Shown here in pieces: positions 58,191 to 64,000 of a stretch of DNA of 64,000 nucleotides (within the stretch, counting starts at the first letter, position 1; every line of letters starts with the position of its first letter). Source of the DNA: Hygrocybe punicea (Eukaryota; Basidiomycota; Agaricomycetes; Agaricales; Hygrophoraceae); the NCBI GenBank assembly GCA_963556145.1, contig OY744465.1, positions 6,324,001 through 6,388,000 of the forward strand, in the 5' to 3' direction. The position numbers and the translations under genes are program-made. The notes beneath the pieces were generated by a model, which saw only the letters and a list, made by a program, of their open reading frames with translations, did not search any database and was not told where the DNA came from.

Positions 58191-61100
58191 GGGCATTCCA
58201 GTATGAATGGTCCTTGTAATGTGATGTGTGCTGTAGGGATGGTGACTAGTGACAGCATATTACTATGTTTTGATCCGAATCCTGTTTGGATCATGACAGC
58301 GGACCAAATATGTCAGTAGAGGGGTAAATGTATTCATCATTGGCTCTGCTTTCTTCATATTAAGAGCTCCAGTATCAGGATCCACCTCAGTCTGGTTGAA
58401 TACAGGACGAGGAAATCGGGCTTTACATTTTCCCCACTTATTGTCCATGCATCCAACATACTGCCGGGATTTATGTTGAGAACCATCTTTATTTCTGTTG
58501 GTGGAACAATGATGTATGTTAGATTTAGCCAAAATATCATCCACTACAGACTTAAACTTATCCTCCCAAACTTTCAAACCTTGACATGAGTTGCATTTGC
58601 CACACTTTTTAGAACATTGTTTTGGGGGTGGTTCTGGTAAAGTTTGTGTTGGATCCAAATAATCTGTGGAACTTGAAGCATCATTGATAGTTTTCAAAAC
58701 TTCTTCCTGTGTTCCAGTAAGAAATTCACCAACATGTGTACTTTCTAGATACTGAACAATCTTCTTCTGAAAGTTTAAACTTGGATCTAATATCCGCTTT
58801 CTTATTTCTTGTGGTGTTAGGCAACCACGAATCCAAATCAACATATGAAGATGTAATGTGAGGCGCCCTTGTTGCTCAACTGTACCATAATAAGCTGAAG
58901 TATCACCATATATTCCAGGATGATTATTATCCACACCCAAGATATGTTTGATAAAAAGTTTGACCATAAAGTGGAAAAAATGGGCACCAGCCACTGGATT
59001 CTTTGAAATAAGACGAATTCTTTCATCATTTGACCTAAATTTTGGATGAAATTTTTCTTCTGTGTCAGCAAAGTATAAACAAATTGGATGCTTAATGTCA
59101 GCTGGAGATAAAGTGATATACCATGAGGGTGCACCACAGTAAGAGATCAATGACCAAATTTCATTTCTCATATACTTCTTGCTTGTAGTAGATCCACTCA
59201 CTTTAGCTCCCACATGATCCAAGTCTCGCACTACTTGGTAACAATCTTTCTCTTCTTGACTAACTGGCTTTACAACTTCTCCTTCTGACAATCTCTTAGC
59301 CAAAGAAGACAAGACAATTTGATCAACATTCAACAGACGATTGGATATTTCATGGAATTTTGCCTTATCTGCAAGTAAGAACCCACCAGTTGAGCATGCT
59401 TTTACTTGAGCATGACTAAAGGCAACAAATGGGAAGTATATATCTGTTTGAAAGCGCTTATCATGATACATTAAAAGATGTCGTTTATGTTCTGCATCAG
59501 ACAAGGATGTAGAACCTATGCCACCCAATCCATATGGAAATAGCCATGGGAACATCTGTGGATAAAGTCCCGGATTTTGGTAAATAGATGCATATTCAGA
59601 AGAATGACCAATTGCCAACATCTTACCACCATTATTTAGATGCCTGAGTGCAATTCCTTTAAGTGAGTTAATTGTTTTGGTATCTAGATCCTCACCAGCC
59701 AAACCATGGACAATGAATGGACAGTCACCATGCTCAGTACCATGCTCATCTTCATGATCAAATACACTTGTACCCTCTGGTACTTTATTTGTCTCTCTAT
59801 GGCGATATTCAATGGAGACAGGTGGGCCATCCTCAGGATATTTCACAAGATTCTCATAAGATATATCCAAATCATGATAGTCAATGTGGTTGAGCTTTAG
59901 CCATTCAAGTGCCCTTGCAACATGATTCCTTCGCACCAGTAACGGTGTTCGTTCAAAGTCCTTTTCTGTAGGCTTACAAGGCCCTGTGAATAAAATGGCT
60001 AAGACATCATCAAGTTCATCAACAGGTGGTGGTAGTGCCTGGTAAATCTTTGGAATAGGTGACTGAAATGCAACAACATGTGATGTCATCTTTCTCATTC
60101 CTGACGCAACTCATACAAAACAACAGTTGTGACGTATGCGAGCTACAAGTAGTTTTTCAACAAACCAAAGCTCAGCAAGTTCCTTAGGAACATTTCCTAA
60201 CCAAAGTCCTTGAGCTAGAGCAAGTTTAGGAATGTTTCCATTTCTAATAGATTTTCGACACTCAACACATATTTGTTTGCACTTATAGTCTAAAACAGGC
60301 CCTTTGTATTCACAAATCTTGTCTGTTGATTTTTGCCGCTCAATTCTTGTCACCCCTGGAGCTTCAAGAATGTTTAGCATGCCTTTGATACTTTTCAGTT
60401 GGCTTAAATTGCTCAATGGTACTAGCTCACCACACACAGCACATCCTGACTCTTCAAATACACTTGGAGTTGACTCACTACAAAAATCACACACAACAGT
60501 ATGGGCTAATTCTGAAGACAAAGGTGGAGGTGGAAAGGCACACTCTTCAGACTTTCTTTCACATTGATCAAGAATTGGTTTTTCTGATAAAGTGACAGGT
60601 TTTGTTTTTTGCTTTTTGCTTGTCTTTGCTGAGCTCATCATGACAGAAAATATGCTAGTATACAGGTCACAATTACTGCACTTGTGATTTTCAAAGTAGG
60701 CTGTCATTTTTTTTTTAGGCACATGAGAACCAATAGAAATATTGTGAATCTGTGCAATCTTGATTACCATGTGGCCAGGTATGTGTGGAATGATGTCAAG
60801 CAATGGAATATTGGTGTGAATAAACTTCTCTACTGGAAATGACACAAGATCAGAATTGTCAATATAGGTGACAAACAAATAAACTGAGCTGGGAACAACA
60901 TGATCTCTACCTTTTGTCATATATGGAACTATAGCATTGGCAGGAAATATATGAGACCTGCCACCACCCACAGGAGCTGTACTCACAGTGTCAATACTTT
61001 TTATCATCTCCATAGACAAAGAATTAGAGTGTTGTTTTTTAACTTGGCAGAAATTACAAAGTGGCTTCAGTGAGAATGAATATGGATGCAGACCCTTGTG

Positions 61101-62599
61101 AATTGATAGATATCTCAACATGGACAGTATATTGTGGGCAATAAATAACCAGTGTAGATTCAGGCTTGCAGGAAGTTGAAGGCCAATAATATGGAAATCT
61201 ATCAAAGACAAAGCAGAGATAGGACCTTTCCTGGCATACTTGCGCAATATTGAGATCCTTGAGGGCAATTTTGAAAGGACAAGCAATGCTTGAAAGTCAT
61301 GGCGTGACATCTGATTTTGCTGCATCATAAGTGACAGAGTGTGACATGTGGCTGCAATATTCTGCATGGGTAAGGCATGAAGTTGAATTAACCAGAAGTA
61401 CAGCCTGACATAGATATACTGCACTACCCAAGTCTTGGACATCTTATGTACATAGGCACTGCGAGCTACAAATGCATTTTGTACTACAGGATGTTGAACA
61501 ACACTGTGGATCTGAAATATGGGACCAACAACATCTCTGTCTGCAGAAGCAGGCAAATTGAAACATGCCAACACAGGATCAGAGGATACAGGAGCAAGAT
61601 TCATGAAGGGTAAAAGAAAGATAAAAGCCTTTTGGCTCAAACTAGACATTTGTATGACAGTGGACATATGTATGACAGTAGACATGCTTGGTTTGCATAA
61701 AGACAGACAACCACAAGGGGTAAAAGACATGGGTATTGTGCATGAAGGCACTGTACAGAAATGTGACATGTGACATTTCCACGGATATTGGGAAGAACAC
61801 GCCACCGATTTGGTGACAAAAGTGGATGTCTAGAACACATGTGAGCAAGGGGAAGCATGTGTTAAATATGAGACCACTTACAATCAGGTTGCCGTCAACC
61901 CACAGCAAATTACTGACAAGAAATAGAAATCACAGTTTAATGAAGCCCAAAAAAATTGAAGAGAGTACATACATGGTCGGGTAATCATGAATACAAGAGA
62001 TAGTGATAGAAGCAAACACCTAGAACACATGTAAGAAAGTAGATGAATCATACGTTAGACACAACTCACAGACGGAATATGGCAATAATGCCTCGAGGCA
62101 GTGACGGCAGTGAATGCCTAGAATACATGTGAGATGGCCGAGCAATTGTGAATAAGAGGCCACTCACCGACGAGATGTGGTCAACTTGCAATGAAGGTGA
62201 ATTCATGCTGCATACAGATAAGAATCAAGACTTGACGAAGCCTCAAAAACGCACAATGTCGACATTCCGACACAACATGTAACTTTTCTGCTGTCTTGGG
62301 GCCAAGTGGAAGGCACTTTGGCACTGTAGAACGACGACAATTATCATCGCGATTCAGGAACCAAGCGCAAATTCGTGACATGCACTGCCAAAGTTCCAAG
62401 GAGAGGGAGCCATACACCAACTGGTACATCGGACAGGATTTGGGAGAAGAGGTGTACAGCTATCGAGAGTAGGAATATCAACAGATATTGGAAAGCTTGC
62501 ATTTTTTATCGGAAGAAATTGTATGTGCACGCAAAGTGTGTAAATAAAACTCCGCTCCGCTGCCAGTACGCTCATTATGCAACAGGCAAGCACTGGCAG

Positions 62600-62930
62600 T
62601 GTCGTAAATCTGGGTGCAAACCCTGATGCTGGGATTGGACCACTTTGTTTTGTTCTTATAAACGAGGTAAATTTCGTTTCCATTGATTACCTACTGACTA
62701 CAAGACCAGTCAACAGCGATGGCGAGCAGCAGAATGACCAAACTGCAAACCCAGAGGCCTGATGCTGTGGGATGCTTTGAAGATGTCGCTTATAAACGAG
62801 CAGCAAAATGTCCAAGTCAACGCCGACCCGAATGCAAACACTGATGCTGAGATTGGGACCACACTTTGCTTCGTGTATTAATGAGGGAGTATGCTGCGTC
62901 AATCAATATGCCATTGTTGTGGATGAGGTA
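62600..62930 (+). pseudogene. Gene fragment right of Helitron 3
   Basis: Coding-like pieces NLGANPDAGIGPLCFVLINE and NADPNANTDAEIGTTLCFVY repeat the same theme and are separated by an intron-like GTAAATTTCG...CTACAAG (about 62670-62703). The DNA around 62690-62735 resembles 34190-34440 right of Helitron 1. No family was assigned. Confidence 0.35.
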
Positions 62931-62989
62931 CGCAGCAACACTTCGTGAGATTGATGCGAGAAATATTCATCCAGAGGCAGGGGACAGTA

Positions 62990-63773
62990 CGTCGTTCGCC
63001 AATACGAAAACGGTCAACCCTCCTACGTAGGGCCTTACCCTATGGGTTTTTCAATGATGAGCCATCCTGACGTTGAAATTTTCTATGGCCAAGGGGCGGG
63101 TGCACCCTCGTCATCACCATACGCCATACCACTAACTTATCAAGGACAATTCTGAAGCCCTCAGCCTGAGCAACCGCCACCTTCCGCCTCTTCCTCTCCC
63201 ACACCTCATTTTGGTTCCTCCTCACCGACAATTAATCCTGAACCCATCTGTTCATCGAACACCGGAAGCAAGCACGTCAGCGACAAGCCTGTTGTCCATC
63301 GTCATTATCATCCCAACCCCCCCTCACGGATCCGGGGTTGGCAATGTTCCATCCGATACTAGTCACGATGAACTATGGCAGTTTTTGATCAGCCATTGTC
63401 ACCATTCCCGAAATCACGAAGCCAGTCAGACGAATTCTTGTCCTGTGGAATGGTGTCTATCTTCCTCATGACATGCTCGAATTGTGCGTTTATTCATTTC
63501 GAGACCGAGGCATATCCGCAAGCTGCAATTTCCCGTTTTGATGGCCTGCCATTGCGTATCGGTGATCTGCATCGTCTGTGCATCGTATGTCGAGTTAGAA
63601 GAAAAGATGATGACCTGAAGGCTACGGTTGGTGCTCAACGGGGAGTGGGTATGCACAAACGGTGGATCAATAAGAACCTGCAATACTTCTGGTGTTTCAC
63701 CTTCTGGTGTGCCGAAGATTCTATCGAGCTCTCCCTGACGTCCGTATCGCTATCCAGCGTTGTTCCCCACTAG
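62990..63773 (+). pseudogene. Degraded RRM RNA-binding protein gene
   Basis: Plus-strand coding pieces read QYENGQPSYVGPYPMGFSMM, a Pro/Ser-rich linker (PPPSASSSPTPHFGSSSPT), then GVGNVPSDTSHDELW (RNP2-like) and, in another frame, NCAFIHFETEAYPQAAISRF, which matches an RNP1-type strand of an RRM, followed by CRVRRKDDDLKATVGAQRG. A stop after TYQGQF (about 63153) and frame changes near 63300-63400 break it. The architecture recalls fungal multi-RRM regulators, but I cannot assign the exact orthologue. Confidence 0.5.
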
Positions 63774-63945
63774 GAGGAGCCAGAGAGGAAGATAGGAACA
63801 AAGTTGTTGTGGGAGCAGTGGTTGTTATCGACCGACTCATGCACCATTCATGATGATAGAGACGGGGCCACAGGGCCAATGGTTTTCATAGCAAAGACAG
63901 GCGTACAGTTTAACAAAGACATAATCAAGGCCTACGAAGTTATTC

Positions 63946-64000
63946 CTACACCCCAGGAGCAGTAGCAGCGACACCCAGTAAGATTACAAACTGGATATTG
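63946..64000 (-). CDS. 3' end of a third paralogue of the 35502-37922 gene (partial)
   Basis: The last 17 codons before TAG (63946-63948) read NIQFVILLGVAATAPGV on the minus strand, matching the NIQFVILLG C-terminus at 35502. The rest lies beyond the window. Confidence 0.65.
   Translation of the reverse strand, partial: NIQFVILLGVAATAPGV

Larger units (their letters stand above)
56390..58298 (-). mobile_element. Solo LTR (family R2) inserted in Helitron 3
   Basis: Read on the minus strand the LTR starts TGTCATGATCC and ends CGCAAAACA (TG...CA). It is flanked by GCGG at 56386-56389 and 58299-58302; copy 1 (29411-29420) shows the uninterrupted coding sequence. No coding region is present. Minus-strand order is a GATA-site array (58160-57800), a TGASTCA array (57682-57333), TATATATA (57308-57301), then about 900 bp of presumed R/U5. 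This is a normal LTR layout with a large U3. Confidence 0.88.
52150..62502 (-). pseudogene. Helitron Rep-helicase with USP-like C-terminus, copy 3
   Basis: The 5' exons are readable: ATG at 62206 (MNSPSLQVDHISS, to 62168), 62117-62070 (AFTAVTASRHYCHIPS), about 62019-61973 (VFASITISCIHDYPT), about 61919-61889 (NLLWVDGNLI), then TSTFVTKS in the main exon. All junctions keep frame, with GTGAGT/GTATGT donors and TTCTAG acceptors shared with copy 1. A hydrophobic leader frame (62502-62344, MQAFQYLLIFLLSIAVHLFS) lies further upstream. Damage: TGA at 60111-60113 (copies 1 and 2 have Arg), TAG at 56074-56076 (Gln in copy 1), and the LTR. The helicase block 55926-52150 and the protease-like tail (NNSCAYDS, SNHFTAR, WFHDG) are otherwise open. 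Confidence 0.88.
52044..62570 (-). mobile_element. Helitron copy 3 (subfamily A), split by an LTR
   Basis: The minus-strand 3' end has the stem-loop GCCGTGCAAGCAACGGC and CCTCTAGCTCAAG next to host A52043. It is closely similar to copy 1 along its whole length. A 1909-bp solo LTR lies at 56390-58298. The 5' limit (about 62570) is where similarity to copy 1 ends. Confidence 0.85.

Noticed and set aside
1..64000. tRNA or rRNA genes
   Set aside because: No B-box-like GGTTCGAATCC context with a matching A-box or cloverleaf was found, and no rRNA-like sequence.

Overview
The window is nuclear DNA of a filamentous basidiomycete, most likely an Agaricomycete (mushroom-forming fungus). The evidence is the 40-90 bp GT-AG introns, a five-exon linker histone H1, NACHT/WD40 (NLR-like) remnants, a multi-exon hAT transposase of fungal type, and three large fungal Helitrons. 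No rRNA, tRNA or CRISPR was found. The species cannot be named from the sequence.

Layout. 1-4675: end of a long LTR with a 157-bp terminal-repeat (TRIM-like) element nested in it (535-3164, 4-bp TSD). 4676-7720: mostly non-coding, with one RNA-type hairpin and a short unknown coding fragment. 7729-10557: a complete hAT transposon with an 8-bp TSD and an apparently intact four-exon transposase. 10765-14686: a decayed NACHT-WD40 gene. 15.0-19.4 kb: host genes (an unknown multi-exon gene, a kinase remnant, a five-TM membrane protein). 19.4-25.1 kb: low-information DNA, a G-rich minisatellite, a second copy of the long LTR as a solo LTR with a 5-bp TSD, and a 955-bp foldback. 25.1-34.1 kb: Helitron copy 1. 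34.2-41.2 kb: an NLR fragment, two multi-exon genes of unknown function and a G-rich satellite. 41.3-50.0 kb: Helitron copy 2, head to head with histone H1 (50.1-51.0 kb). 51.1-52.0 kb: paired palindromes and a truncated paralogue of the 35.5-37.9 kb gene. 52.0-62.6 kb: Helitron copy 3, split by a 1.9-kb solo LTR. 62.7-64.0 kb: a degraded RRM gene and the 3' end of another paralogue of the 35.5-kb gene.

The three Helitrons lie on the minus strand, share the same 3' end, and encode one very large protein: spliced N-terminal exons with a candidate hydrophobic leader, Cys-rich/DUF6570-like region, HUH Rep nuclease, PIF1-type helicase, and a C-terminal ubiquitin-protease-like Cys/His/Asp domain. 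All three are broken (nonsense codons, a frameshift, LTR insertions), and I see no intact copy. Copies 1 and 3 form one subfamily, copy 2 a second.

The main leads are: a 56-residue transmembrane ORF inside the long LTR, whose two copies differ mainly at silent sites; a TRIM-like repeat whose terminal hairpin shows a compensatory change; an LTR whose U3 carries ten TGASTCA sites next to a TATA box and eleven GATAAG sites further upstream; and the Helitron protease domain and spliced leader exons.
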